A stretch of DNA of 64,000 nucleotides, from NCBI GenBank assembly GCA_017547285.1, contig JAFYQB010000117.1:101313-165312 (forward strand), in the 5' to 3' direction. The notes under the pieces were generated by a model that saw nothing but the letters and a program-made list of their open reading frames with translations, was not told where the DNA came from and made no database searches. Both the position numbers and the translations under genes were made by a program. The DNA comes from Clostridia bacterium (GTDB taxonomy: Bacteria > Bacillota > Clostridia > Christensenellales > Aristaeellaceae). Positions 18,661-26,871 of this stretch are shown here, piece by piece (within the stretch, counting starts at the first letter, position 1; each line of letters starts with the position of its first letter).

Positions 18661-18706
18661 AAAGACCGCCCCACCCTTGCTTGAAAGCAGGTATGGTGCG
18701 GTCTTT
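18661..18706. terminator. Probable bidirectional terminator
   Basis: AAAGACCGC / GCGGTCTTT stem extended by ACC/GGT, lying between two convergent genes. T runs are short on both sides, so strength is uncertain. Confidence 0.5.
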
Positions 18707-18731
18707 GGCTTTCGATGAATTGATAAAAAAT

Positions 18732-19823
18732 TCAGGTTTCAACAGCAATCAGCGGAATCATCATTTCGTCACGCGTCATTCCCCCATGATCCGCCGGATG
18801 AATGACGTTTTTGGTTCGCAGAACAGCATTGCCAACAGCAACAGAAAGATAATTGCCAAGCATGCGCTGCAAACGCGGATGATCGTTTCCGGTCCCGAAC
18901 AGTCCAAGGCGCTGGACTTCTTCCATGGGCAGCAGCTGGAAACGGTCGCCGTACCGCTGATGAAACAGTGATTCGAAGCGCTCCCTGCATTCCTCTTTGA
19001 CAAACAGATTCAGCGCACGCGCCTCCATGGAAGGACGGCGAATCATACAGTCCATCATTTCATGATCCTGATGGAACAGGATGGTTTCACCATCAACAAG
19101 GCCATGATCCGCTGTAATCAGAATCAGCGTATCCTGCAGTTGTTCACACAGTCGTCTGGTCTCATCCTCCAGTTGACGAACCAGCTCGCCCATTTCCGGG
19201 ACATGCACGCCTTTTTCGTGCATGCTCTTGTCTGGCTCCTCCCAGTAGGCATAGATAAACTGGCGTTCCTGCGGTGCACACAGCCGTGTGATTTCATCAC
19301 ACATCGCACTGAATTTTTGGGGTTTTGGTTCGCGCCAGGAACACAGCCAATGCGCCTGCACGCCCATGGCACGGATAGGTTCAAAGATATCCGCATACGG
19401 CACAAAGCGTTCAGCTACATTCATTTCAGTAATTTTTTCGCCCGTATCGTTGTCTTTGTTGAGAAAATAAACCACATTGCGGTCAATTTCATCAAAGTAA
19501 CCCACCCAGCCAAGCCATGCGCTTTGATTGGGGTACAGACCGCTCATCACAGCAGTAGTCGCTGCAACGGTCGTGGGCGGAAAGGTGGATGAATACGGAC
19601 AGCACAGATTACGTCTGAAGAAACCGTTCTCTGACAAATGCTCCTCCAGTGCACTCATCCCCATGCCATCCAGCAGCATCAGCACAACATTTTTGTACGA
19701 CTTTTGAAGCAGTTCATCCGCCTGTGAAAGCGTGGGATTTGGTGCATCACAGCCATAATAGCGCAGAATGGAGCAGGCCAGATTGGCGATGCAATTGCCG
19801 TATTGCGGATAGCAAATGTTCAT
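18732..19823 (-). CDS. Alkaline phosphatase superfamily phosphodiesterase
   Basis: 363 residues. Metal and nucleophile motifs of the type I phosphodiesterase/nucleotide pyrophosphatase group: 'VVLMLLDGMGMSALE' (metal Asp), 'STFPPTTVAATTAVMSG' (nucleophile Thr), 'YWEEPDKSMHEKG', 'LILITADHGLVDG' and 'HPADHGGMTRDEMMIPLI'. No signal peptide is seen, so a cytoplasmic substrate is likely. It starts 6 nt after the nucleoside hydrolase stop with a GAGG site inside that overlap. The operon order (OTC, nucleoside hydrolase, phosphodiesterase) hints at nucleotide salvage, but the substrate is not known. Confidence 0.85.
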   Translation of the reverse strand: MNICYPQYGNCIANLACSILRYYGCDAPNPTLSQADELLQKSYKNVVLMLLDGMGMSALEEHLSENGFFRRNLCCPYSSTFPPTTVAATTAVMSGLYPNQSAWLGWVGYFDEIDRNVVYFLNKDNDTGEKITEMNVAERFVPYADIFEPIRAMGVQAHWLCSWREPKPQKFSAMCDEITRLCAPQERQFIYAYWEEPDKSMHEKGVHVPEMGELVRQLEDETRRLCEQLQDTLILITADHGLVDGETILFHQDHEMMDCMIRRPSMEARALNLFVKEECRERFESLFHQRYGDRFQLLPMEEVQRLGLFGTGNDHPRLQRMLGNYLSVAVGNAVLRTKNVIHPADHGGMTRDEMMIPLIAVET

Positions 19824-19829
19824 GATACT

Positions 19830-20741
19830 TTACCTCGTCAGATGGGCAAACAGATCGCCAAACAGTGCGTCGCGGTTGATATGATAAACATACTTGCACA
19901 ACACGCGGGAACAGCTTTGCGAGTAATGATGATCATACTGCGGAATGGGCGTGGGAATCAGTTTTTCCTGCATAAAGTGTCCATTGTCGTTCAGCAGCCA
20001 GCCAATGGTGGTTACATCCCAGATCACACGGCTCCACACACGACCCTCTGCATAGCTTTTTACTTCATCCACAGTATTCTTGACCAAATAATCACACAAT
20101 GCATTCTTTCCCCGCAGCCAGTAATCCAGTTCGGGACCTGTCGTCGTAAAGCTGCTTACTACGCCCATACAGGGCAGCATAACCAGCGGAGCACCGGAAC
20201 CAAAAACAACACGCGCCGCTGCAACATCCTGTTTGATGTTAAATTCAGCATTGTCATGCCACTCAAGCGCATGACCGCCCAACCATACAACCACAATGTT
20301 GTCAGCAATCTCCGGAGCCATCAGCAAAGCAGAAGCAACATTGGTAATCGCGCCGATAGCGGCCACATACAAGGGTTTTTCAGGGGTGTATTTCTTCGCT
20401 AATTCCACCAGATGGGAGGCTGCATCCGAATCAACAGGTGTGTTCTCATCCGGCAGATATACTGTCGATCCTCGGTAGGTGGGTATATCTTCCCCGCTCA
20501 GTTTGAGCAGCATAAGGATTTCCTGATAACTGCGTTCCATACCGTCAGCCGGACCATTGGAACGATGATTATGAAATGGTGCCGCATACAGAGCTAGTAA
20601 ATTGATTTTTTCTTTTGCCTTTAAAGCATATGAAATAGCAAACTGGTCATCAATCTCGTTATAGGCATCCGTATCCAGCACAAGATCTATTTTCCCTTTC
20701 GGACATTCCAGCATTTGCAGGCGTTGTTCCAGCGTAAGCAT
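19830..20741 (-). CDS. Nucleoside hydrolase (IunH family)
   Basis: 303 residues. The calcium-binding aspartate cluster of the family is present near the N-terminus: 'LVLDTDAYNEIDDQFA' (D23, D25, D31, D32). 'IGAITNVASALLMAP' and 'VVWLGGHALEWHDNAEFNIKQD' complete the pocket, and 'SRVIWDVTTIGWLL' supplies the C-terminal Asp. The family hydrolyses the N-glycosidic bond of ribonucleosides, giving ribose and a free base, or a related ribosylated compound. An AGGAGG site lies 8 nt before the ATG, 24 nt after the OTC stop, so it is the middle gene of the minus-strand operon. Confidence 0.9.
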   Translation of the reverse strand: MLTLEQRLQMLECPKGKIDLVLDTDAYNEIDDQFAISYALKAKEKINLLALYAAPFHNHRSNGPADGMERSYQEILMLLKLSGEDIPTYRGSTVYLPDENTPVDSDAASHLVELAKKYTPEKPLYVAAIGAITNVASALLMAPEIADNIVVVWLGGHALEWHDNAEFNIKQDVAAARVVFGSGAPLVMLPCMGVVSSFTTTGPELDYWLRGKNALCDYLVKNTVDEVKSYAEGRVWSRVIWDVTTIGWLLNDNGHFMQEKLIPTPIPQYDHHYSQSCSRVLCKYVYHINRDALFGDLFAHLTR

Positions 20742-20765
20742 GGCTGATTCCTCCTACGTTTATCA

Positions 20766-21743
20766 CTACAGGGTAGCTGCCATCACAGCTTTAATGGTAT
20801 GCATACGATTTTCCGCTTCATCAAAAACAATGGAACGTTCACTCTGGAACACTTCGTCGGTCACTTCCATGCAATCAATACCGAATTTCTCATAAATTTC
20901 GCGTCCAACCGTAGTTTCCAAGTCATGGAAGGCCGGCAGGCAATGCATAAAGAAGCACTGACTTCCTGCCAGTTCCATCAGATTCATGGTAACACGATAG
21001 GGTGAAAGTTCGCGGATACGCTCCGCCCATACCCCCTCTGGTTCACCCATGGAAACCCATACATCAGTGTAAATCACATCCGCGCCCATAACGGCATTCC
21101 GGGGATCCGTTTCAAAACAGAGGGTAGCGCCGGTTTCAGCTGCAATGGCCTTGCATTTGGCAATCAGTTCTTCATTCGGAAAATATTTTTCCGGAGCACA
21201 GGCAACAAAGTGCATACCCAGCTTGGCGCAGCCGATCATCAGCGAATTACCCATGTTGTAGCGTGCATCGCCCATATACACCAGTTTGCGTCCTTTGAGG
21301 CTGCCACAATGTTCGCGGATCGTAAGCATATCCGCCAAAATCTGCGTGGGGTGATATTCATTGGTCAATCCATTCCACACCGGTACGCCGGCATACCTGG
21401 CCAAAGCCTCCACCCGCTCCTGACCATAACCACGATACTCAATACCATCAAACATGCGACCAAGTACCTGCGCGGTATCAGCAATGCTTTCCTTCTTACC
21501 AATCTGGCTTCCGTTTGGATCCAGATAAACCGCAGTCATACCCAGATCAGCCGCTGCTACTTCAAACGCACAGCGGGTACGGGTAGACGTTTTTTCAAAA
21601 ATCAACGCAATATTCTTACCCTCACACAGACGATGCGGGATACCAGCCTTTTTCTTCGCTTTCAATTCCGCTGCAAGATCAAGAAGCTGCAGAATTTCAT
21701 CCGGCGTATAATCCAAAAGAGTCAGAAAATGACGGTTTTTCAT
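20766..21743 (-). CDS. argF: Ornithine carbamoyltransferase
   Basis: 325 residues from the ATG preceded by GGAGG with 9-nt spacing. Carbamoyl phosphate motif '[16 protein letters not shown]', '[11 protein letters not shown]', the ornithine-loop 'VWVSMGEPE' and '[10 protein letters not shown]' are all present, so it is an OTC rather than an aspartate carbamoyltransferase. It catalyses carbamoyl phosphate + ornithine <-> citrulline. No arcA, arcC or arg genes are nearby, so anabolic (argF) versus catabolic (arcB) use cannot be decided. It heads a three-gene operon with nucleoside hydrolase and a phosphodiesterase. Confidence 0.93.
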   Translation of the reverse strand: MKNRHFLTLLDYTPDEILQLLDLAAELKAKKKAGIPHRLCEGKNIALIFEKTSTRTRCAFEVAAADLGMTAVYLDPNGSQIGKKESIADTAQVLGRMFDGIEYRGYGQERVEALARYAGVPVWNGLTNEYHPTQILADMLTIREHCGSLKGRKLVYMGDARYNMGNSLMIGCAKLGMHFVACAPEKYFPNEELIAKCKAIAAETGATLCFETDPRNAVMGADVIYTDVWVSMGEPEGVWAERIRELSPYRVTMNLMELAGSQCFFMHCLPAFHDLETTVGREIYEKFGIDCMEVTDEVFQSERSIVFDEAENRMHTIKAVMAATL

Positions 21744-21770
21744 ATGTATATACCTCCTTGGCGGCAATAA

Positions 21771-21799
21771 AATCTACTCATTTTCTATTCAACGTTCAA
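21771..21799 (-). promoter_or_regulatory. Promoter of the OTC operon
   Basis: On the minus strand, -35 TTGAAC (21794-21799) and -10 TAGATT (21771-21776) are 17 bp apart, divergent from the epimerase promoter. Confidence 0.55.
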
Positions 21800-21822
21800 G
21801 GTATTCTTCCCTGCCTTTATGC

Positions 21823-21852
21823 TTGCGTTTTCCTATGAAAACGCGTTATAAT
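21823..21852 (+). promoter_or_regulatory. Promoter of the epimerase gene
   Basis: -35 TTGCGT (21823-21828) and -10 TATAAT (21847-21852) are 18 bp apart. Confidence 0.65.
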
Positions 21853-21893
21853 ATCTATACTATTTGATCCTTTTGCCAAGGAGGCGGAAAACA

Positions 21894-23099
21894 ATGAACA
21901 AAGAAAAGCTTGCCCTGCAGCAACAGTGGATTCGCGAGGAGTTAATGCGCTGTGCTGATTTCTGGGTTAATAATGGTTGGGATCACGAAAACGGCGGTGT
22001 ATATACCTGTCTGGATCGTTTTGGAAAGATCTATTCCACAGATAAAAGCGTATGGATGCAAGGGCGCTGCGCTTGGACATTCTCCTATCTGTGCAATGTA
22101 TACGGCATCCGTAAGGAATGGCTGGATTTTGCAAAGAGCTGTCTGGACTTTATGGAGGATCACTGCATCAACCGCGAAGCCGGCAACCGTATGTACTTTA
22201 CCGTGACCGGCGATGGCAAGCCTCTGCGCCAGCGCCGCTACTGCTTTTCCGAAAGCTTCTACACCATTGCCAATGCAGAGTTCTATACGCTCACCCATGA
22301 GCCGGAATATCTGGAGCGTGCGCGTTCTGCCTACAATATCTTCTGGGATCTGTGGCAGGGCAACATGGAGGATCCCACCGGCATGGGCCCCAAGACCATT
22401 CCCGAAACCCGCAGCGGTCGTGGTCTGGCGATGCCAATGATTTTCCTGAATATGTGCTCTGTGCTGCGGCGCTGTGATCCCAGGCATGCCGCCGAGTATG
22501 ATGAGCGCTCCAAGGTCTGCGTGCATGATATCTTTGCCTATCATCACAAGCCCGAAATGGGCTGCACACTGGAAAACGTTGGCCCGGACGGCGAATTCCG
22601 CGGCGATGTGACCGAAGGCCGCATTGTAAACCCTGGCCACGACATCGAATGCAGCTGGTTCCTGATGGAGTACGCCAACCAATCGCAGGACAATGAACTG
22701 CATCAGCAGGCGCAGAACGTGTTCAACTACGCCATCAACGCCGGTTGGGACGAGGAATTTGGCGGTCTGCTGTACTTCATCGACTGCAAGGGTTTACCGC
22801 CGGAAGCTTACGAGCATGATATGAAGCTGTGGTGGCCTCACAACGAAATACTGATCGCCAGCATGATGGCCTACCGTGATACCGGTGATGAAAAGTACTA
22901 CGACTGGTTCTGCAAAACACTGGATTACTGTCAGGAAGTATTCAGTGATCCCGAAAACGGCGAATGGTACGGTTACCTGCGCCGTGATGGCAAACCCACC
23001 ATGCCCTCCACCAAGGGCAGCACTTTCAAAGGCCCCTTCCATCTGCCCCGTTGTCTGAGCATGGTGGATCAGATGATCAGCCAGCTTCTGGCTGAGTAA
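21894..23099 (+). CDS. N-acylglucosamine 2-epimerase (AGE/RnBP) family protein
   Basis: 401 residues from the ATG after AAGGAGG. The (alpha/alpha)6-barrel epimerase family is recognised by 'WMQGRCAWTFSYLCN', 'YCFSESFYTIANAEFY', 'ENVGPDGEF', 'NPGHDIECSWFLMEYA' and 'KLWWPHNEILIASMMAY', which carry the paired catalytic histidines of the family. Members epimerise GlcNAc/ManNAc, or act as cellobiose 2-epimerases or mannose isomerases; the sequence alone does not tell which. It is a single-gene unit between a promoter and a terminator. It lies close to fucose, mannosidase and glycosylasparaginase genes, so use on amino sugars or mannose from glycans is plausible. Confidence 0.85.
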   Translation: MNKEKLALQQQWIREELMRCADFWVNNGWDHENGGVYTCLDRFGKIYSTDKSVWMQGRCAWTFSYLCNVYGIRKEWLDFAKSCLDFMEDHCINREAGNRMYFTVTGDGKPLRQRRYCFSESFYTIANAEFYTLTHEPEYLERARSAYNIFWDLWQGNMEDPTGMGPKTIPETRSGRGLAMPMIFLNMCSVLRRCDPRHAAEYDERSKVCVHDIFAYHHKPEMGCTLENVGPDGEFRGDVTEGRIVNPGHDIECSWFLMEYANQSQDNELHQQAQNVFNYAINAGWDEEFGGLLYFIDCKGLPPEAYEHDMKLWWPHNEILIASMMAYRDTGDEKYYDWFCKTLDYCQEVFSDPENGEWYGYLRRDGKPTMPSTKGSTFKGPFHLPRCLSMVDQMISQLLAE

Positions 23100-23116
23100 T
23101 CCATTCCATAAATTTG

Positions 23117-23150
23117 ACCGCAGCGAGTTTGCTTCGCTGCGGTTTTCTTT
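23117..23150 (+). terminator. Terminator of the epimerase gene
   Basis: ACCGCAGCGA / TCGCTGCGGT stem with a 7-nt loop followed by TTTTCTTT, just before the convergent SH3 gene. Confidence 0.9.
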
Positions 23151-23151
23151 G

Positions 23152-24255
23152 TTATTTGATATCACGCCAGAGCGCTTCCTGTTCACCGGCAAACAGACGG
23201 CTGTACGTTTCAGCGCTATCAAGCGCCTGATGGCTGATGAACGTTTCGTAAATCAGTTCACCTTCCGCAATGCCTTTGGTATAATCCCACACACGAACAC
23301 GCAGATTTTGAAGATCGGTATGAATGGTATATCCCCCGCCATCTGAAAATCTCGTCATTTCTGTAGCGTTTTCAGATAATGCACGTCGAATCACACGCAG
23401 TTCGTTTCCCTCCCAGCGAAGCAGCACATCCTCATGCTCCGCTCCCGCTGAGCCGTTGTTTGCATCGGAATGTACGATGCCATATTCCGGATACAGGTGA
23501 TAATTGCAGATGCCCTGCGTAAGCCCCGGATGACGCGCATACACGTACTGGCCATCATCCCAGACAAAAAACTCTGTAAAAAAGTTACTCGCCCCACGGA
23601 TGATAAAGACGACCACATCTTTGTGTCCATCAAAGTTAACATCCTCGTATTGGATGACCGGATCTTCCAGCGCAGTAAAATACAGCGTCTGGCCATTTGG
23701 CGCAGGCCAGCTGTAAATGAAATCCCCGTTATAGCATTCGCCAATTTTGCGGATGTCAGCATTGTGGTCAGAAACCATTTCTCCGGTCAGCGTTACGTAT
23801 TCCGGCATCACATAACCAGTCAGACCATTCTGTGTTTTCACATAATACCAGTCATTGGAACACTGACCGAGCATACACAATTGTTCCTGTTCCTTTAGCA
23901 CTGCCTCCACATCATTGTTTTTAGATGGGCCAGAACGCAGATTCAGCGTATCAGACTTCACCCTCGCACCAGGCAGCATATATTCCAGCGGCCGTTCATG
24001 GCTCAGGTAGTCGCACATGATATAGCCATTTACAGCTCCAATCTGCACACGCGCCCAGTCATCCGCCAGTGTGGAATCATCAAGCTTTACTTCTGTACCT
24101 GTATAAAACAACCCTATGGAATCCGCCTGCTTTGAAGGAGCATTTCTGAGATGTACACGACTGGCTGTTTTACCGTCTACATACGCAGTTTCCGCATAAG
24201 CAGCGGTCAGCATTATACACAACATCACAACCCAAAAGAACGCGCTTTTTTTCAC
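23152..24255 (-). CDS. Exported SH3b-domain protein
   Basis: 367 residues from a GTG preceded by GGGGGA; upstream in-frame starts have no site. A signal peptide (basic 'VKKS', then a hydrophobic stretch to 'AYAE') is followed by two bacterial SH3 domains (about 25-85 and 95-155: 'VHLRNAPSKQADSIG', 'TLNLRSGPSKNND'). A longer C-terminal region contains 'YEDVNFDGHKDVVVF', an FG-GAP/EF-hand-like calcium loop, in a beta-propeller-like context. SH3b domains commonly bind cell-wall peptides. The function is unknown. It lies alone, convergent with the epimerase gene. Confidence 0.8.
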   Translation of the reverse strand: MKKSAFFWVVMLCIMLTAAYAETAYVDGKTASRVHLRNAPSKQADSIGLFYTGTEVKLDDSTLADDWARVQIGAVNGYIMCDYLSHERPLEYMLPGARVKSDTLNLRSGPSKNNDVEAVLKEQEQLCMLGQCSNDWYYVKTQNGLTGYVMPEYVTLTGEMVSDHNADIRKIGECYNGDFIYSWPAPNGQTLYFTALEDPVIQYEDVNFDGHKDVVVFIIRGASNFFTEFFVWDDGQYVYARHPGLTQGICNYHLYPEYGIVHSDANNGSAGAEHEDVLLRWEGNELRVIRRALSENATEMTRFSDGGGYTIHTDLQNLRVRVWDYTKGIAEGELIYETFISHQALDSAETYSRLFAGEQEALWRDIK

Positions 24256-24290
24256 GGCTTTTCCCCCGTTTATTTGGATGCAAATACAAC

Positions 24291-24319
24291 GTATAACCAC
24301 TGCATTTCCTGTGCACCAA
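24291..24319 (-). promoter_or_regulatory. Possible promoter of the SH3 protein gene
   Basis: Minus-strand -35 TTGGTG (24314-24319) and -10 TTATAC (24291-24296), spacing 17 bp; a weak match. Confidence 0.4.
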
Positions 24320-24327
24320 AAAGAAAT

Positions 24328-25248
24328 TTACGGCTCATCCGCCAGCGCAGCCTCAGAAGAAATTTTAACTTCCATGCCGTTTTCCACAGGACGAGCTGCA
24401 TAGATGGCCACACCCTGATCATTGCCTGCGGTAAACGGGAATACAGGAAGCGTTGTGGCTGCACCATATTCACCCTTAGGAGAAAGCGCAATCACGCTGA
24501 TCGAACCTGCATCTTCTCCGAGTTGGATCTTGCGCTCCGAAAGCGCCTGTACAGCTGTTTCACATGCTTTTTGCGCAGACAAGCCATCACGCATCAGCGA
24601 TACAATTTCGTAGGACAGGCAGACGCGCATAATATCTTCTCCAAGTCCGGTAGCTGCTGCTGCACCATAACGGATATCCGCATAAAAACCTGAACCTACA
24701 ATCGGCGAATCCCCCACACGTCCCGGTTCTTTCATAAAAAGGCCGGAGGTGGATGTGCCTGCGATCAGTGAACCGTTTTCATCAAGGGCAAGCACACATA
24801 CGGTATCATGTTCGTTATAGGCGTCCATTTTACGGTTTTCCTGCTGCAGGGCCTCCCGCCACTGTTTCATTGCCTCGGAAGTGCGCATGTCCCGCATAGG
24901 CAAGCCAATTTGCATGGCAAATTGTTCTGCTCCTCTGCCAGCCAGCAGACAGTTGGTTTCACGTCCACACAAAGCGCGAGCTGCACAAATCGGATTGCGA
25001 ATGTTTTCAGCGCTCATCACAGCGCCAAACCGCAGCGTATTGCCATCCATATAAGCAGCATCCGTCATCACGTGACCATCGTGATCCGGCAAACCGCCAT
25101 ATCCAACGGAGGTATAGGATGGTTCATCCTCCACACACATAACAGCATGCTGCACGGCATCACCAGCGCATCCACCCTGCTTCAACTGTTCGTGCGCCTG
25201 CGAAACTCCTGTAAAACTCATCTTCCACGTGCCAATAATCGCGTACAT
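24328..25248 (-). CDS. Glycosylasparaginase (N4-(beta-N-acetylglucosaminyl)-L-asparaginase)
   Basis: 306 residues from the ATG 8 nt after AAAGGAG. Ntn-hydrolase of the glycosylasparaginase type: the self-cleavage site is 'HDTV' with T149 as the new N-terminal nucleophile. It is followed by 'GTSTSG', 'GRVGDSPIVGSGFYAD' and 'YGAAAATGLGEDIMR', all hallmarks of the AGA family. These enzymes split the GlcNAc-Asn bond left after proteolysis of N-glycoproteins. There is no signal peptide, so glycosyl-asparagine would need to be imported. Neighbouring fucose and mannosidase genes fit an N-glycan salvage role; an isoaspartyl peptidase activity is the alternative. Confidence 0.88.
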   Translation of the reverse strand: MYAIIGTWKMSFTGVSQAHEQLKQGGCAGDAVQHAVMCVEDEPSYTSVGYGGLPDHDGHVMTDAAYMDGNTLRFGAVMSAENIRNPICAARALCGRETNCLLAGRGAEQFAMQIGLPMRDMRTSEAMKQWREALQQENRKMDAYNEHDTVCVLALDENGSLIAGTSTSGLFMKEPGRVGDSPIVGSGFYADIRYGAAAATGLGEDIMRVCLSYEIVSLMRDGLSAQKACETAVQALSERKIQLGEDAGSISVIALSPKGEYGAATTLPVFPFTAGNDQGVAIYAARPVENGMEVKISSEAALADEP

Positions 25249-25297
25249 ATGCTGCGCTCCTTTATCTATTTTCCTACTTCCGGTTAGCCTGTGCTTC

Positions 25298-25326
25298 ATT
25301 ATAGCATGTTGCTGACAGGAAGACAA
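25298..25326 (-). promoter_or_regulatory. Promoter of the glycosylasparaginase gene
   Basis: Minus-strand -35 TTGTCT (25321-25326) and -10 TATAAT (25298-25303) are 17 bp apart. Confidence 0.75.
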
Positions 25327-25391
25327 TCAAAAGCAAAATAAGCTGTCAGCAAAATTCTTTCAAAATTTTGCTGCTTTTCTTCAAAAAACAC

Positions 25392-25420
25392 TTGACTTTT
25401 ATGCCATAAAATGCGATAAT
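25392..25420 (+). promoter_or_regulatory. Promoter of tRNA-Pro
   Basis: -35 TTGACT (25392-25397) and -10 GATAAT (25415-25420) are 17 bp apart, 40 bp before the tRNA. Confidence 0.75.
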
Positions 25421-25459
25421 ATATCCCGTGCTCTGGATGACAGAGTTCCAATAAAATAA

Positions 25460-25536
25460 CTGGGTGTAGCGCAGTTTGGTAGCGTGCTTGAATGGGGTTC
25501 AAGAGGCCGGAGGTTCGAATCCTCTCACCCAGACCA
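25460..25536 (+). tRNA. tRNA-Pro (GGG)
   Basis: The acceptor stem CTGGGTG pairs with CACCCAG and is followed by discriminator A and an encoded CCA. The anticodon stem CTTGA/TCAAG encloses the loop ATGGGGT, giving anticodon GGG with G37, as expected for proline. T-arm GGTTCGAATCC is intact. Confidence 0.96.
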
Positions 25537-25538
25537 TT

Positions 25539-25570
25539 GCCTTGAAACAATGTTTCAAGGCTTTTGTTTT
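25539..25570 (+). terminator. Terminator after tRNA-Pro
   Basis: A 10-bp stem GCCTTGAAAC / GTTTCAAGGC with a 3-nt loop, then TTTTGTTTTT. Confidence 0.88.
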
Positions 25571-25571
25571 T

Positions 25572-25597
25572 AAGCTCCTGCATAAGCAGGAGCTTTT
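25572..25597 (+). terminator. Second hairpin behind tRNA-Pro
   Basis: AAGCTCCTGC / GCAGGAGCTT with an ATAA loop, followed by TT on the plus strand. It may be a back-up terminator and a barrier between tRNA-Pro and convergent fucU. Confidence 0.65.
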
Positions 25598-25600
25598 CAT

Positions 25601-26035
25601 TTATTTAATGACACCCTTCTTGAGGATAATGTTTGCATACGTAGCTTTTTCTCCACTCATGATCACAGCATAACTATGCGTTTTAACCCGATCATAAAAA
25701 GCAAAGCGTTCTATCTCCTCCAGGCAATCTGCTTTTCTTTCCTCGTATCTGCCAAGAATTTGCCGGTACTCTTCCCAAATGGGCGTTTCTGTCCGATCTC
25801 CTGGAACGACTTGCATCAGCATAGCAGGATGATCCACATACTGATCCAGTGGCATCAGCGATAAAATAGCATCCAAAATTTCCGGTATACCATGGCCATC
25901 CATGCGAACGACACGATTCGACAGTGAATTTCCCGGAAAATTAGCATCACCAATGGTAATTTCATCACCGTGTCCCATTTCGCACAAAATTTTCAGCAGT
26001 TCCGGAGGAAGGATCGCAGGAATTCCTTTTAGCAT
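25601..26035 (-). CDS. fucU: L-fucose mutarotase (RbsD/FucU family)
   Basis: 144 residues. The N-terminal 'PPELLKILCEMGHGDEITIGDANFPGNS' region carries the conserved catalytic His of RbsD/FucU. The 'RFAFYDRVKTHSYAVIMSGE' segment near the C-terminus is typical of FucU rather than RbsD. It interconverts alpha- and beta-L-fucose, supplying FucI. The gene is divergent from fucA-fucI across a 151-bp gap, and a GGGAGG site lies 8 nt before the ATG. Assignment is strong from sequence plus neighbours. Confidence 0.9.
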   Translation of the reverse strand: MLKGIPAILPPELLKILCEMGHGDEITIGDANFPGNSLSNRVVRMDGHGIPEILDAILSLMPLDQYVDHPAMLMQVVPGDRTETPIWEEYRQILGRYEERKADCLEEIERFAFYDRVKTHSYAVIMSGEKATYANIILKKGVIK

Positions 26036-26088
26036 TGTATAGACCTCCCGATCAATTCATTATTCGAAAGAATGTTTCTTTATTTATC

Positions 26089-26127
26089 ATAATACTACTG
26101 GAAACACACAAAGACAAGTGATATAAT
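26089..26127. promoter_or_regulatory. Divergent promoters of fucU and fucA-fucI
   Basis: For fucU (minus): -35 TTGTCT (26112-26117) and -10 TATTAT (26089-26094), spacing 17. For fucA (plus): -10 TATAAT (26122-26127) without a good -35, which suggests a need for an activator. The two overlap back to back. No regulator gene lies next to them. Confidence 0.6.
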
Positions 26128-26186
26128 CATTTCAGATATCGATGCTTAAATAAAAAAGAGGGAAACAAACCGAGGAGGAATAAAGA

Positions 26187-26870
26187 ATGAATATAAAAGA
26201 ACAGATTTGTGATGTATGTCATAAAATGTGGCAGCTTGGATGGGTTGCCGCCAACGATGGAAATGTGTCTGTCAAAAACGACGATGGTACCTGGTGGATT
26301 ACTCCCAGCGGCATCAGTAAATCCATGATTACGCCGGATAAACTGATCCGCGTGGATGCAGAAATGAACGTTGTCGAAGGCCCCGAAGGATATAAGCCTT
26401 CCAGCGAAATGAAAATGCATATGCGATGTTATGAAGAGCGCGAGGACGTAGGCGCAGTCGTGCATGCTCATCCGCCTACATCCACCGGTTTTGCAGTCGC
26501 CAATAAACCGCTGGATCAATACTGTATGATTGAAACTGTGCTTACTGTAGGCTCCATCCCTGTAACGCCTTACGGTACGCCCTCTACTTACGAAGTGCCC
26601 AATGCAATTGCTCCGTATTTGAAGGAACACGATGTTCTTCTTTTGCAGAATCATGGAGCCCTAACCGTTGGCTGCGATCTGATCACAGCATTCTACCGTA
26701 TGGAAACGCTCGAGCACTTTGCGAAAATCAGTCTGGTTGCTCATTTGCTTGGCGGAGCTCGGGAGATCCCCCGTCCGCAGATTGATCAACTGCTGGAGCT
26801 GAGGGATAACTACTATCATATTTCCGGCAAACATCCCGGTTACAAAAAGTATTCTGAGGAGGAGATCTGA
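26187..26870 (+). CDS. fucA: L-fuculose-1-phosphate aldolase
   Basis: 227 residues, class II aldolase/adducin family. Phosphate-binding 'ANDGNVSVK' (residues 22-30) and 'TPSGISKS', catalytic E74 in 'KPSSEMKMH', and zinc ligands H93, H95 ('VVHAHPP') and H156 ('LLQNHGALT') are all present. It splits L-fuculose-1-phosphate into dihydroxyacetone phosphate and L-lactaldehyde. The stop is one base before the fucI start, so the two are tightly coupled. No fuculokinase (fucK) is in the window; the araB-like kinase at 50 kb is too far for operon-based inference. Confidence 0.93.
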   Translation: MNIKEQICDVCHKMWQLGWVAANDGNVSVKNDDGTWWITPSGISKSMITPDKLIRVDAEMNVVEGPEGYKPSSEMKMHMRCYEEREDVGAVVHAHPPTSTGFAVANKPLDQYCMIETVLTVGSIPVTPYGTPSTYEVPNAIAPYLKEHDVLLLQNHGALTVGCDLITAFYRMETLEHFAKISLVAHLLGGAREIPRPQIDQLLELRDNYYHISGKHPGYKKYSEEEI

Positions 26871-26871
26871 C

